From Qipengyuania aestuarii (lineage in GTDB: Bacteria > Pseudomonadota > Alphaproteobacteria > Sphingomonadales > Sphingomonadaceae), in NCBI RefSeq assembly GCF_019711535.1, contig NZ_JAIGNP010000003.1:806001-870000 (forward strand): a stretch of 64,000 bases of DNA, in the 5' to 3' direction. Every line of letters starts with the position of its first letter. Position 1 is the stretch's first letter. The notes beneath the pieces were generated by a model. The model saw nothing but the letters and a program-made list of their open reading frames with translations. It searched no databases and had not been told where the DNA came from. Shown here one piece after another: positions 36,022 to 48,874 of this stretch. The translations under genes were made by a program, and so were the position numbers.

Positions 36022-36639
36022 TTACGCGTGGCTGAAGATGTCGTGATCGGCCCAGCCGAGGATATCGAGATGGGCGCGCGTGGGAAGGAAATCGAAACAG
36101 GACTGTGCCAGTTCCATCCGGCCTTCGCGTTCGAGCCGGCGATTGAGCTCTTCGCGCATCCGGTGGAGGAAGCGCACGTCGGACGCGGCATAGTCGCGCT
36201 GCGCCTGGTTGAGTTCCGGCCCGCCCCAGTCGGACGATTGCTGCGCCTTGGAGATATTCTCGCCCAGCAGTTCCTCGACCAGATTCTTCAGGCCGTGGCG
36301 GTCGGTATAGGTGCGGACCAGCTTGCTGGCGATCTTGGTGCAATAGCAGGGCGCCGCCGTGACGCCGAGGTAATATTCGATCGCGGCGAGGTCGAAGCGG
36401 GCGAAATGGAACAGCTTGAGCCGGTCCGGATCGGCCAGCACGGCCTGCAGATTGGGCGCGTCATAATCGCTGTCCGGCGCAAAGCGGACGAGATGCTCGT
36501 CGCCATTGCCGTCGCTGATCTGGACGACGCACAGCCGGTCGCGCGTGGTGACGAGGCCCATGGTCTCGGTATCGACGGCAACGGGGCCATCGGCGAGCAC
36601 GCCTTCGGGAAGGTCTTCTTCGTGGAAATGAACTGCCAT
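36022..36639 (-). CDS. nrnC: Nano-RNase C (ribonuclease D-like 3'-5' exonuclease)
   Basis: A 205-residue protein made of a single DEDDy exonuclease domain: AVDTETMGL (Asp, Glu), FARFDLAAIEYYLG (Asp), and YAASDVRFLHRM (Tyr, Asp). Full-length RNase D has an extra HRDC domain; this short form corresponds to NrnC, which in alphaproteobacteria finishes RNA decay by degrading dinucleotides. It is the first gene of the nrnC-lptC-lptA unit. The upstream intergenic part contains a hexanucleotide tandem repeat (36700-36737). Confidence 0.9.
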   Translation of the reverse strand: MAVHFHEEDLPEGVLADGPVAVDTETMGLVTTRDRLCVVQISDGNGDEHLVRFAPDSDYDAPNLQAVLADPDRLKLFHFARFDLAAIEYYLGVTAAPCYCTKIASKLVRTYTDRHGLKNLVEELLGENISKAQQSSDWGGPELNQAQRDYAASDVRFLHRMREELNRRLEREGRMELAQSCFDFLPTRAHLDILGWADHDIFSHA

Positions 36640-36699
36640 GGGGCGGCTTTAGGGTTCGCAGAGGGAACTGGCAACGGACCTTCGTCACTTCGCTCGCTG

Positions 36700-36737
36700 C
36701 TTGGGCTTGGGCTTGGGCTCGGGCTGGGGCTTGGGCG
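36700..36737. repeat. Hexanucleotide tandem repeat in nrnC-ung intergenic region
   Basis: Six copies of CTTGGG (the fourth CTCGGG, the fifth CTGGGG) stand in a row. The array lies 61 bases before the nrnC start and 91 bases before ung. Such repeats can gain or lose units by slipped-strand pairing and thereby change promoter spacing. Confidence 0.8.
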
Positions 36738-36827
36738 CCATAGCCCGGATGCCTGGACCCGGGTGATCGGGGATTGGTGGACCGGGGCGACTGGTCCTGC
36801 CGCGCCGGGACGGGCAAACAGCCTGTC

Positions 36828-37526
36828 ATGACCGATCCCGTTCCCGATAGCTGGAAGCCCGCCCTCGATCCCGTTCTGGCCGCGCCCGAAGCGCGCGCGC
36901 TGGGCGGCTGGCTGAGAGAGGAGGAGGCGGCCGGCAAGGTGGTCTATCCCCCGCGCGGATCGCGGCTGAAGGCGCTGGACCTGACCCCGCTGGACGCGGT
37001 GAAGGTCGTGATCCTGGGGCAGGACCCCTATCACGGGCCGGGGCAGGCGATGGGCCTGTCCTTCTCCGTGCCGCAAGGCGTGAAGCTGCCGCCGAGCCTG
37101 CGCAATATCTACAAGGAACTGGCCGCCGATCTGGATGCCGCGCCGCCGCGGGACGGCGATCTGACGCCGTGGGCGCGGCAGGGGGTGCTGCTGCTCAACA
37201 ACACGCTGACCGTTGAGCAGGGGCAGGCGGGCAGCCATGCGGGGCGCGGCTGGGACGCGATCACGGATGCCTGCGTGGCGGCAGTGGCGGCGCGCGATGT
37301 GCCCAGCGTCTTCATCCTGTGGGGCAGCCATGCGCAGGCCAAGGCGAAACGGGTCGCGGGGCTGCAGGCGGCGCGCAGCGGGGCGGGACCGCATCTGGTG
37401 ATCGAAAGCCCGCATCCCAGCCCGCTGTCGGCGCATCGCGGTTTCTTCGGCTCGAAACCCTTCAGCCGGGCGAATGAATTTCTCGAAAAGCACGGGCGGG
37501 GGCCCGTGGACTGGGCCGCCCGCTGA
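36828..37526 (+). CDS. ung: Uracil-DNA glycosylase, family 1
   Basis: A 232-residue DNA-repair enzyme removing uracil from DNA. Motif A GQDPYHGPGQAMGLSF contains the catalytic Asp, NNTLTVEQG holds the uracil-binding Asn, and motif B is HPSPLSAHRGF. The start MTDPVPDSWKPALDP was chosen as the first residue of the conserved fold; an in-frame alternative 54 bases upstream crosses the intergenic repeat side. It stands alone. Confidence 0.95.
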   Translation: MTDPVPDSWKPALDPVLAAPEARALGGWLREEEAAGKVVYPPRGSRLKALDLTPLDAVKVVILGQDPYHGPGQAMGLSFSVPQGVKLPPSLRNIYKELAADLDAAPPRDGDLTPWARQGVLLLNNTLTVEQGQAGSHAGRGWDAITDACVAAVAARDVPSVFILWGSHAQAKAKRVAGLQAARSGAGPHLVIESPHPSPLSAHRGFFGSKPFSRANEFLEKHGRGPVDWAAR

Positions 37527-37649
37527 TCGAAAATGGGCGCGGTCTGAGCGAAATTTGTGGTGGCCCGATGGAAACTATCGGCCGCATAAAATTGTGACCG
37601 CTACCATTAAGCGATTGCATTTTCGGCCCGGATGGTGTGGTTTTGTGCA

Positions 37650-37970
37650 ATGCAGCATCAATCTTCCTTCGAATTCGTCCAGGCGGTGCTGGGCGAAGCC
37701 ATGCGCGAACGCACCATGATCAGCGCGACCTACAACTCCAGCACGCTGAAGCTGGCGCCGCACCAGATCGTGCTGCGCAACAACGCTTTCTATCTGGGCG
37801 CGGTCAATCCGAACAAGAGCCGCCGGGTCGATGAAGATCCCGCGCTCGGCTATTTCAAGATCGATGGCCTGTCGGATATCGCGCTGACCCGCGAAGGCTT
37901 CGATCCGATCCCGGCGGAAAATTGCGCCCCAGTGCGCGAAGGCGATCAGGTCATCGTCGCCATTCACTGA
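37650..37970 (+). CDS. Small WYL-like hypothetical protein
   Basis: A 106-residue protein. The central segment MISATYNSSTLKLAPHQIVL, NNAFYLGAVNPNKSRRVDED and LGYFKIDGLSDI resembles the beta-strand pattern of WYL ligand-binding domains, but no DNA-binding domain is attached. I cannot assign a function. An ATG at 37632, 18 bases upstream in frame, is an alternative; neither has a clear ribosome-binding site. It lies between ung and gltD on the opposite strand to gltD. Confidence 0.65.
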   Translation: MQHQSSFEFVQAVLGEAMRERTMISATYNSSTLKLAPHQIVLRNNAFYLGAVNPNKSRRVDEDPALGYFKIDGLSDIALTREGFDPIPAENCAPVREGDQVIVAIH

Positions 37971-38185
37971 GGCTTCGGCTGCTGGCCTGCCGATTGCGCG
38001 CCTGTCCGGCCCGCTAACCCGGCGCGTCGGCGTCTTTCCTCCCCCGTTCGGCCTCGGACCCGGCCGATTCGGCGTCCCGGCACGGGTGTCCGGCGCTGCG
38101 GCCTCCGATCAAGTGGGTGTTCGGAGCCTTTTCCGGAACACTTGAGGGGCGGCCAGCACCCCCTCGATCTGCCTTCGACCTGCCC

Positions 38186-39621
<1,436 letters not shown>

Positions 39622-39622
<1 letters not shown>

Positions 39623-42600
39623 TACTCTGCAGCCTCCATCGCCGCGTCTTCGCGTTCTTCCTCGAGTGCCTTCAGCGCCTTGGCGTAATCGCGCGGCATC
39701 ACCTTGCGGAAGTTTTTCAGTTCGTTGGCCCAGTCGTCGAGCAATGCCTTCGCCCGGGCCGAGCCGGTGTGGAGGTGGTGGCGTTCGACCAGCACCTTCA
39801 GCCGCTCGGCATCGTGATAGAGCGGATCGCCCATGCCGGGATTATCGACGCTGACCGCGCGTTGCTGAGGCGTGCCCCAGCTCCTTTCCGCGCCTTCCCC
39901 GTCGCCGGGTGCGACATCGAGAATATCGACCTGCGCGTGGTTCACGAGGCGGTCGAACGCGCCATCGGGATCGTAGACATAGGCGATCCCGCCGCTCATC
40001 CCCGCGGCCACATTGCGTCCGGTCTTGCCCAGCACGCAGACCACGCCGCCGGTCATGTATTCGAGCGCATGGTCGCCCGTGCCCTCGACCACCGCGACCG
40101 CGCCCGAATTGCGCACGGCGAAGCGTTCGCCCGCCACGCCGGCGAAATAGGCTTCGCCCGCGATGGCGCCGTAAAGCACGGTATTGCCCACGATGATGTT
40201 GTTGGTCGGTTCGCGGGCGACGTCCTTCGGCGGCTTGACCACGATACGGCCGCCAGAAAGGCCCTTGCCGACATAGTCATTGGCATCGCCGGTGAGGCTC
40301 ATCGTGACGCCGTGCGCCAGCCATGCGCCGAAGCTCTGCCCCGCAACGCCGGTCAGGTCGATGCGGATGGTATCCTGCGGCAAGCCCTGATGGCCGTATT
40401 CTTCCGCGATCCGGCCCGACAGCATGGCGCCGACGGTGCGGTTCACATTGCGGATCGAGCGGTTGATCTGGACGGCCTGACCGCTCTCGATCGCAGGTTT
40501 GCAGGCTTCGATAAGCTCCACGTCCATCGCGGCTGCAAGGCCATGGTCCTGCGTTTCCGTATGGCGCGGGAGCTGGCCTTCCTTGAGCGGCACGGCATGC
40601 AGGATGCGGCCGAGGTCGACGCCATGCGCCTTCCAGTGGCGGCGCACCCGGCGCATATCGAGCTTGTCCACCCGGCCGACCATCTCCTCCACCGTGCGGA
40701 AGCCCATCTCCGCCATGATCTGGCGCAGTTCTTCGGCGACGAAGAAGAAGTAATTGATCACGTGTTCGGGCGTGCCGGTAAAGCGCTTGCGCAGCACCGG
40801 GTCCTGCGTGGCCACGCCAACCGGACAGGTGTTGAGATGGCACTTGCGCATCATGATGCAGCCCGCCGCGATCAGCGGTGCGGTGGCAAAGCCGAACTCG
40901 TCCGCACCCAGCAGCGCGCCGATGGCGACATCGCGGCCGGTGCGCAGGCCGCCGTCGACCTGCACCGCGATGCGGCTGCGAAGATCGTTGAGGAGCAGCG
41001 TCTGCTGCGTTTCGGCAAGGCCGATTTCCCACGGGCTTCCGGCATGCGTCAGGCTGGTCAGCGGGCTTGCACCCGTACCGCCTTCATAGCCCGAAATGGT
41101 GAGATGGTCGGCCTTGGACTTCGAAACGCCCGCAGCCACCGTGCCTACGCCCACTTCGCTCACCAGCTTGACCGAAATGCGCGCCGAAGGCTGCACGTTC
41201 TTCAGATCGTGGATCAGCTGTGCCAGATCCTCGATCGAATAGATATCGTGATGCGGGGGCGGCGAGATCAGGCCCACGCCCGGGGTCGAATGGCGCACCT
41301 TGCCGATGCGCTTGTCGACCTTGTGGCCGGGCAGCTGGCCGCCTTCGCCGGGCTTTGCACCCTGCGCCATCTTGATCTGGATATCGTCCGAATTGACGAG
41401 ATATTCCGCCGTGACGCCAAAGCGGCCTGATGCCACCTGCTTGATCCGGCTGCGCATGGAATCGCCATTGTCCAGCGGTTGGAAACGCTCGGGCTCCTCG
41501 CCGCCTTCGCCGGTGTTCGAACGCCCGCCCATGCGGTTCATCGCGATGGCGAGCGTCGAATGCGCCTCGTGGCTGATCGAGCCGAAGCTCATCGCGCCGG
41601 TGCTGAAGCGCTTGACGATCTCGGCAGCCGGTTCGACCTCGTCCAGATCGAGCGGACGTGCGGCCTTCTGCAGTTCCATCAGCCCGCGGATCGTCAGCAG
41701 CCGTTCGGACTGCTCGTTGATGCTGCGTGCGTATTCCGCGTAATTCTCGGGGTTCGACCCGCGCACGGCGTGCTGCAGATTGGCGATGTTCTGCGGCGTC
41801 CAGGCGTGATCCTCGCCGCGGATACGGTACTGATAGATGCCGCCCACATCGAGCATACCCTTGTAGAGAGGACTGTCGCCAAAGGCCTGCGCATGGCGGC
41901 GCACGGTTTCCTCGGCCACTTCCTTCAGGCCCACGCCCTCGATGGTGGTGGCGGTGCCGGCGAAATAGGCATCGACGAATTCGCTCGACAGGCCGACCGC
42001 ATCGAAGATCTGCGCGCCGCAATAGGACTGGTAGGTCGAAATGCCCATCTTGGACATGACCTTCAGAATGCCCTTGCCGATGGCCTTGACGAAGTTCTTC
42101 TGCACGTCCTCGGGGTCGAGATGCGGCAGCTTGCGGGCGCGCAAATCTTCCAGCGTTTCGATCGCAAGATAGGGGTTGATGCCTTCCGCGCCATAGCCCG
42201 CCAGCGCGCAGAAATGGTGCACTTCGCGCGCTTCGCCGGTCTCGATGACGAGGCCGGTCTGCATCCGCAGGCCCTGCCGCACCAGCTGGTGGTGGACCGC
42301 CGCCGTCGCCAGCAGGGCAGGCATGGCAATACGCCCCGGCCCCTGACCGCGGTCCGACAGGATCAGGATATTCGCGTCGCCCAGCACCGCCTCGGTCGCG
42401 GCCCAGCACATTTCCTTCAGCGCCATGGCGAGCCCGTCAGCGCCCGTGCTGGCATCCCAGGTGATATCGATGGTTGCCGTGCGGAAAGCGCCGTCCAGCG
42501 CCACTTCGACCGAACGGATCTTGGCCAGATCGATATTGGTGAGGATCGGCTGCGAAACCTCGAGGCGCTTGTGCGTACCGCCGTCGCGGCCCAGCAGGTT

Positions 42601-44295
42601 CGGGCGCGGGCCGATCATCGAGAGCAGGCTCATCACCAGCTCTTCGCGGATGGGGTCGATCGGCGGGTTGGTCACCTGCGCGAAGTTTTGCTTGAAATAG
42701 TCGTAGAGCAGGCGGCTCTTTTCGCTCAGCACCGCAATGGGCGTGTCGGTGCCCATAGAGCCGATGGGGTCTTCGCCATTGGCGGCCATGGGTTCGAGGA
42801 AGCGGCTGATGTCTTCCTGCGTGTAACCGAAGGCCTGCTGGCGGTTGAGCAGCGGAATGGTGCTCTCGGCAATCTCGGACAGGTCGGGCTCGATATGGTC
42901 GAGATCGGCAAGCTTGTACTGCGCCTTCTCCAGCCACGCCTCATAAGGCTCGGCGGCGGCGAGATCGGCCTTCAGTTCCTCGTCCTCGACGATGCGGCCT
43001 TCTTCGAGGTCGATCAGCAGCATCTTGCCTGGCTGGAGGCGCCACTTGCGGGTGATGTCTTCCTCGGCAAACGGCAGCACGCCGCTTTCCGAGGCGAGAA
43101 CCACGAGATCGTCCTTGGTCGTGCACCAGCGCGCGGGGCGCAGGCCGTTGCGGTCGAGGCAGGCGCCGATTTGCTTACCGTCGGTGAAGCACACGGCAGC
43201 GGGGCCATCCCATGGCTCCATCAGCGCGGCGTGGTATTCGTAAAAGGCACGGCGCGCCGGATCCATCTGCTCGTTCTTGGCCCAGGCTTCGGGCATGAGC
43301 ATCATCATGGAATGCGCGAGGCTGTAACCGCCGGTCAGCAGCAGTTCGAGCGCATTGTCGAGACAGGCGGTGTCCGACTGGCCATGCGGGATCAGCGGCC
43401 ACATCTTGTCGAGGTCGGCGCCCAGAAGCTCGCTTTCCATCGTGCGGCGGCGCGCTTCCATCCAGTTCACATTGCCGCGGACCGTGTTGATTTCGCCGTT
43501 ATGCGCCATGAAGCGATAGGGGTGCGCAAGCCGCCAGCTGGGGAAGGTGTTGGTGCTGAAACGCTGGTGGACGAGGCCCAATGCGGACACGCAATCGGGA
43601 TCGCGCAGATCGTCGTAGAACGTGCCGACCTGATTGGCGAGCAGCAGGCCCTTGTAGACCACGGTTCGGCTGTTGAAGCTCGGGATGTAGGCCTGGCTGA
43701 GGCCCGGGATGTCATGCTTGGCTTCCAGCGCGGCGAGCGGGTTCAGCGTCTGCTTGCGGATGACGACCAGCTTGCGCTCGAAGGCCTCGCGGCTGGCACA
43801 GTTCATCCCGCGCGCAATCACGCACTGGCGAATGACCGGCATGGAGGCGATTACCGCTTCGCCCAGCCCGTCGAGCGTAGTGGGCACATCGCGCCAACCG
43901 ACCACGCGCTGGCCTTCCTTCTCGGCAAAACGTTCCAGCTGGCTCTCGACGAACCGGCGCGCTTCGTCTTCCTGCGGCAGGAAGCACATGGCGAGCGCAT
44001 AGTCGCCTTCTTCCGGCAGGTCGTGGCCCTGCGCTTCGGCCCATTTGCGGATCAGCGGATCGGGCGTCTGGATCAGGATGCCCGCGCCATCGCCCAGCAG
44101 CGGATCGGCGCCCACCGCGCCGCGATGGTCGAGATTGGCGAGGATGGTCAGCGCCTGTTCGATAATCGCGTGGCTCTTCTCGCCCTTGATATGCGCGACC
44201 ATGCCGACGCCGCAGGCATCGTGTTCATTGCGCGGATCGTAAAGCCCCTGTGACCGGGGGCCGTTACCGGGTGTATGATGAGCCGGAACCTGCAT
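39622..44295 (-). CDS. gltB: Glutamate synthase large subunit
   Basis: A 1557-residue protein. It starts [12 protein letters not shown]; a 27-residue propeptide precedes the N-terminal catalytic Cys28 in [10 protein letters not shown], followed by the glutaminase domain. The central FMN domain has [15 protein letters not shown] and [15 protein letters not shown], a 3Fe-4S cluster lies in [15 protein letters not shown], and the C-terminal beta-helix domain ends the protein. Frame extension upstream of the chosen ATG is not protein-like. The 234-base stretch 44296-44529 upstream carries no gene and presumably the promoter. Confidence 0.96.
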
Positions 44296-44529
44296 TCGCC
44301 GAAGCGTCCTCCTCCAAGCCCGTTCCCCATCAGGCCCAACGCCGGGCAGCGGAAACGGATTTTGTGCAGCGCCGCATGCGCGGCCGCAAAATGTCGCGAA
44401 AAGGCTTTTTGACGGCAATTAACCGGATTTGCAATGGTGGCCCGGCGAAGCAAAATTTCGCACAGCCCAAGATTTCCCGATTTTTGCCGCGTTGCAGCGG
44501 GACGAATTCGTATCCGCTTTCAGTCCGGT

Positions 44530-45651
44530 TCAGTCGTGCCGGTTGGAAAGGCCCATGCGATCGAGCATCTTGCTGACGGCGGAATGGGCTGCGCTCGGCG
44601 TGCGTTCCCGGCTGGGCGGTTCGGCCGTATCGCCGGTGCCAGCGTCAGGTACCTGATCCGGCTTGGAGAGCCTTCGATCCGCCTCGCGTTGCAGAAAAGC
44701 GACCATGGGATCGTCTTCCGCGCTTTGCGCATCGGAAGCCATGCGCTGAAGCGCTTCATTCTGGATAGGCGCGTTTGGCAGCGGCACCGGCTGCAAGGCA
44801 GGCTGGCGCGCGGCGCGCTCGCTCCTCTCCACGGTCTGGCGCCGCGTATCGAGCGCGCCTTCAAGCCGTGCGAGCAGGGAGTCGAGGCTCATGTCGCCGA
44901 GCGGTTCGGCCTCCTGCGCTTCTTCGGGCTCTGTATATTCCTCATGCTCGGCGGCTTCGAAAGGGGCCGCTTCTTCTTCCGGCAGCACCTCGAATTCATG
45001 GAATTGCTCGGTATCCGCCGGCCACTCTTCGGCCTCGGCCGCGAATTCGGGCACGTTTTCAAAAGTGTCCAGCTCTTCTTCCGGGTCGCTCTGGAATACC
45101 GGTGCATCGAAAGAGGGCTCTTCGTCCGGCTCGATCACCGCCTCGACCAGCTCGAAATCCTCTTCCTCGGGCTCAGCTTGCTCGGGCTCAGCCGGTGCGC
45201 CTTCTGTTTCCGCCTGAAATTCCTCGGGTGCGTCGATCGAGGGGGGGATGCCTTCCTCGCCGATATCCTCGCGTGCGGACAGGACGCGGCGGCGGCGCGG
45301 TTCCATCGGTTCTTCTTCCGGGCTGCCCAAACGCGCATTGTCGACCGGGTCCGCATCGGAAGTCAGGGCTTGCTGTCTCGCCGGCCTTGCCAAGCGAGCG
45401 GCCAGGGCCCAGCCCAGCATTCCGCCGAACAGTGCCAGCGCGGCGCACAATATCGCCGTGCCTGCAGCGCCGATGGGGGCCGCGAACAGCGGCAGCATGC
45501 GATCGAGGCCGAGCAAGGATGCAAGCGAATCGTGCACTCGCGGCGGCATGAACCACAACCCGGCGCCCAGCAGCAGCGCGAACCACACGGCAACTGCCGG
45601 CCTGAACCATGCCCTGTCGGTGATACCGCTATCTTCCAAATCGTCGCCCAT
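44530..45651 (-). CDS. Acidic membrane protein with two N-terminal helices
   Basis: A 373-residue protein. Two membrane helices (FRPAVAVWFALLLGAGLWFM and AGTAILCAALALFGGMLGWAL) are followed by a long cytoplasmic acidic region rich in Glu and Pro (about 130-265) and a basic C-terminal part with DSLLARLEGALDTRRQTVER and SAVSKMLDRMG. The C-terminal motif resembles a helical dimerisation segment. I do not recognise a named family, but proteins of this layout are known in sphingomonads. It ends 235 bases before gltB on the same strand and could be transcribed into it. Confidence 0.75.
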   Translation of the reverse strand: MGDDLEDSGITDRAWFRPAVAVWFALLLGAGLWFMPPRVHDSLASLLGLDRMLPLFAAPIGAAGTAILCAALALFGGMLGWALAARLARPARQQALTSDADPVDNARLGSPEEEPMEPRRRRVLSAREDIGEEGIPPSIDAPEEFQAETEGAPAEPEQAEPEEEDFELVEAVIEPDEEPSFDAPVFQSDPEEELDTFENVPEFAAEAEEWPADTEQFHEFEVLPEEEAAPFEAAEHEEYTEPEEAQEAEPLGDMSLDSLLARLEGALDTRRQTVERSERAARQPALQPVPLPNAPIQNEALQRMASDAQSAEDDPMVAFLQREADRRLSKPDQVPDAGTGDTAEPPSRERTPSAAHSAVSKMLDRMGLSNRHD

Positions 45652-45886
45652 TCGGTTCCAGTCCGCCTGATAGATGCGAAGTTGCCCCGTCAGCTAGGGC
45701 TGCTTGGTTAATTTACGGATAATGATGCCCTGAACCCGCAGCTCGTGCAATTGGCGAAACACTTTGCCCCGCTATGCCGTAACGGCAGATTTCGGGCGGT
45801 TGCGCACCCTCTTTCCATAGGCCATGTGTCTGCCCGCACGCGCGAAGAGTCGCGCGAATTTGACGTATATTCGAGGAGAGCGAAAT

Positions 45887-46336
45887 ATGAGCCCCCAGGA
45901 CATAGCAGCCAAGGTCGGCGAACAGGTCGGCACCAGCGAATGGGTCGAGATGAGCCAAGAGCGCATCAACCAGTTCGCCGAAGCCACCGGCGACCACCAG
46001 TTCATCCATGTGAACGAGGAAGCGGCCAAGATGACGCCCTTCGGCGGCACCATCGCCCACGGCTTCCTGACCCTGTCGATGATCCCCTACCTCACCGCGA
46101 ACAGCGACGTGCCGCGGGTCGAGGGCATCAAGATGGCCGTCAACTACGGCGGCAACAAGACGCGGTTCATCAACCCGGTGAAGTCCGGCAAGCGCATCCG
46201 CGGTCACTGGAAGATGCTGGAAATGACCGAGAAGCGCCCCGGTCAGTGGCAGCAGACCATGGAAATCACCATCGAGATCGAAGGCGAGGAAAAGCCCGCG
46301 CTGATCTGCGAATGGATGACCATGTATTTCGTCTGA
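45887..46336 (+). CDS. MaoC-family (R)-enoyl-CoA hydratase
   Basis: A 149-residue single hot-dog domain. The catalytic Asp/His pair is in FAEATGDHQFIHVNEEAA, followed by GGTIAHGFLTLSMIPYL. Such MaoC/NodN-type dehydratases hydrate enoyl-CoA. The start at MSPQDIAAKVGEQ has GAGGAGAG upstream. It precedes a thiolase by 54 bases, suggesting a shared role in acyl-CoA metabolism. Confidence 0.92.
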   Translation: MSPQDIAAKVGEQVGTSEWVEMSQERINQFAEATGDHQFIHVNEEAAKMTPFGGTIAHGFLTLSMIPYLTANSDVPRVEGIKMAVNYGGNKTRFINPVKSGKRIRGHWKMLEMTEKRPGQWQQTMEITIEIEGEEKPALICEWMTMYFV

Positions 46337-46390
46337 TTTTCTCTCCTCCCCGGAAGAAACAGACCATTCAGCTAATTCGAGGAAATTCCC

Positions 46391-47569
46391 ATGCGTGACG
46401 CAGTCATCGTTTCCACCGCCCGTACTGGTATGGGCAAGGCCTATAAGGGCGCTTTCAATTCCACTCCGGGCGCAACGCTCGGCTCCTATTCCCTGAAGCC
46501 CGCGATCGAGCGTGCCGGCATCGATGCCGGCGAAATCGACGACGTGCTGTGGGGCGCCGCGCTCCAGCAGGGCGCGCAGGCAGGCAACCTCGCCCGCCAG
46601 GTCGCGCTGCGGGCCGGTTGCCCGATCGGCGTGTCCGGCATGACCATCGACCGCCAGTGTTCTTCGGGCCTGATGAGCATTGCCACGGCCGCCAAGCAGA
46701 TCATCACCGACCGCATGCAGATCGTCGCTGCCGGTGGGCAGGAAAGCATTTCGCTGGTGCAGACCAAGGAAATGCGCGTGATGCCCGACCCTGAACTGAT
46801 GGGCATGCACGGCGCGATCTACATGCCGATGCTGCAGACTGCAGAAACGGTCGCCCAGCGTTACGGCATCAGCCGCGAAGCGCAGGACGAATATGCTCTC
46901 CAGAGCCAGCAGCGCACCGCCGCCGCGCAGGAAGCGGGCATTTTCGACGACGAAATCGTTTCGGTCAGCACCAAGCACAAGGTGCAGAACAAGGAAACGG
47001 GCGACATCACCGACGAAGACGTGACCATCGCCAAGGACGAAGGCAATCGCCCCTCGACCACGCTCGAAGGCCTGTCCTCGCTCCAGCCCGTCATGGGCCC
47101 GGGCACCACGATCACGGCGGGTAACGCCAGCCAGCTGTCCGATGGTTCGGCAGCGGTCGTCGTCATGGAAGCCAAGGAAGCCGAAAAGCGCGGCCTCAAT
47201 CCGCTCGGCCGTTACATCGGCATGGCGGTTGCCGGTACCGAGCCTGACGAAATGGGCATCGGCCCGATCTTCGCCATTCCCAAGCTGCTCGAACGCTTCG
47301 ACATGAAGATGGAAGACATCGACCTGTGGGAACTGAACGAAGCCTTCGCCGTGCAGGTACTCTATTGCCGCGACAAGCTGGGCATCGACAATGACAAGCT
47401 CAACGTCAACGGCGGCTCGATCTCGGTCGGCCACCCTTACGGCATGACCGGCGCGCGCTGCGTCGGCCACATCCTGCGCGAAGGCCAGCGCCGCAAGGCG
47501 AAATACGGCGTCGTCACCATGTGCGTCGGCGGCGGCATGGGCGCAGCGGGCCTGTTCGAAATCTTCTGA
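46391..47569 (+). CDS. Thiolase (acetyl-CoA C-acyltransferase)
   Basis: A 392-residue thiolase. The nucleophilic Cys is in [11 protein letters not shown], with [23 protein letters not shown] (His) and [14 protein letters not shown] (Cys) completing the active site. It can catalyse either beta-oxidation cleavage or condensation; FadA-like features (longer [14 protein letters not shown] loop) favour fatty-acid degradation. It follows the MaoC gene in one transcript and ends at the hairpin at 47593-47628. Confidence 0.94.
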   Translation: MRDAVIVSTARTGMGKAYKGAFNSTPGATLGSYSLKPAIERAGIDAGEIDDVLWGAALQQGAQAGNLARQVALRAGCPIGVSGMTIDRQCSSGLMSIATAAKQIITDRMQIVAAGGQESISLVQTKEMRVMPDPELMGMHGAIYMPMLQTAETVAQRYGISREAQDEYALQSQQRTAAAQEAGIFDDEIVSVSTKHKVQNKETGDITDEDVTIAKDEGNRPSTTLEGLSSLQPVMGPGTTITAGNASQLSDGSAAVVVMEAKEAEKRGLNPLGRYIGMAVAGTEPDEMGIGPIFAIPKLLERFDMKMEDIDLWELNEAFAVQVLYCRDKLGIDNDKLNVNGGSISVGHPYGMTGARCVGHILREGQRRKAKYGVVTMCVGGGMGAAGLFEIF

Positions 47570-47592
47570 TCGCAGCCGATCACGAACCAAGC

Positions 47593-47628
47593 AAAAAGGG
47601 GCGGTGCCAGCGATGGCGCCGCCCTTTT
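47593..47628 (+). terminator. Terminator after the thiolase gene
   Basis: AAAAAGGGGCGGTGCC pairs with GGCGCCGCCCTTTT with one mismatch, followed by CATG. It is about 25 bases after the thiolase stop; the T-run and A-run allow either strand to be used. Confidence 0.8.
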
Positions 47629-47726
47629 CATGTCATGCCTCGGTTGGTTGGCGGAACCCTTCGCGCGGACGGATGCTTTAAAGCGCAACCATACCCGCAT
47701 TTCCGCCCCCGCACGTCCGAGGTCTC

Positions 47727-48806
47727 ATGACATATTCCGATCCCATTCCCTTTTCCGCCGAACTCGAAAATATCGAGCCGGAGAAGGAAGCCGACACCAT
47801 TCTCGATCTCGACGACAAATTCGACGAGATCCTGGAGACGACCTATGAAAACTCGGGCCACGCCATCCGCAGTGTCCATGCCAAGTCGCATGGTATCGCC
47901 AAGGGTACGCTGACGATCGAGGATGGTCTTCGCCCCGAACTGGCGCAGGGCCTGTTCGCTCATGCAGGGCAGCACGATGCCTATATCCGCATGTCCACCA
48001 ATGCGGGCGATATCCTGCATGACAATATCCACCTGCCGCGCGGCTTCGCGCTCAAAGTGTGCGATGTGAAAGGTGCCCGGCTGCCCGATGCCGCTGGCGA
48101 CACGCAGGATTTCATCTTCGTCAACGCCCCCGCTTTCGCCGCCCCCAATGCGCAGGCCTTCGCCAAGAATCTCGGCCTGCTCGCCAAGACGACGGACCGG
48201 GTCGAATGGCTCAAGAAGATCGCTGCCGACATGTTCAAGCTGGGCAATGACGTGCGCCAGAAGGTCGGGCTCGATCCCGCCCCGGCGCTCGCTTCGATGG
48301 GGGGCTTGCCGCAAAGCGAACCGCTGGCGCTCGACTATTTCTCGGCCACCCCGTTTCGCTATGGCCGCTATGTCGCCAAATTCCAGCTGCGCCCGGCGGC
48401 GGAGTGGATGAAGGCTCTGGCCGGCGAGACGGTGGAGATCGGCGATGATCGCGACGGGCTGCGCCACCATGTCCGCGAACAGTTCATGCGCAATGACGCC
48501 GAATGGGATTTCTGCGTCCAGCTGCTGCGCGATGTGGACCGGCAGCCGGTCGAGGATTCCTCGGTCGAATGGCCGCAGGATGTCTCGCCCTTCGAAAAGG
48601 TCGCCACTCTGCGCATCCCGAAACAGGATAGCTGGGATGAACAATTGGTGCGCAAGGTCAATGAAACCATGCGGTTCAGCGTGTGGACCGGGGTGATGGA
48701 TCACCTGCCGATGGGCAACACCAACCGCGCCCGGCAGGAAACCTATCGCCATTCGGCCCGCTTTCGCTCAGAAAAGAACGGGTGCCCGATGCACGAGCCG
48801 AGCTGA
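47727..48806 (+). CDS. Catalase-like haem protein
   Basis: A 359-residue member of the catalase superfamily, shorter than true catalases (about 480 or more). The distal His is in RSVHAKSHG (His51), and the C-terminal half has MDHLPMGNTNRARQETYRHS, similar to the proximal region of y4iL-like small catalase homologues. The true substrate (peroxide or lipid hydroperoxide) is not known. No SOS- or OxyR-type operator could be recognised upstream. Confidence 0.8.
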   Translation: MTYSDPIPFSAELENIEPEKEADTILDLDDKFDEILETTYENSGHAIRSVHAKSHGIAKGTLTIEDGLRPELAQGLFAHAGQHDAYIRMSTNAGDILHDNIHLPRGFALKVCDVKGARLPDAAGDTQDFIFVNAPAFAAPNAQAFAKNLGLLAKTTDRVEWLKKIAADMFKLGNDVRQKVGLDPAPALASMGGLPQSEPLALDYFSATPFRYGRYVAKFQLRPAAEWMKALAGETVEIGDDRDGLRHHVREQFMRNDAEWDFCVQLLRDVDRQPVEDSSVEWPQDVSPFEKVATLRIPKQDSWDEQLVRKVNETMRFSVWTGVMDHLPMGNTNRARQETYRHSARFRSEKNGCPMHEPS

Positions 48807-48874
48807 TCCGGCCCGAAATGGGCTGGGCCGGTGCTGGTTGAGCGGCATCATCGCGCACTGACAGGAGGATGGAT

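Noticed and set aside
44296..44529. Possible sigma-54 promoter before gltB (GG and TTGC boxes)
   Set aside because: The spacing between the GG and GC elements is one base short of the fixed distance that sigma-54 needs.
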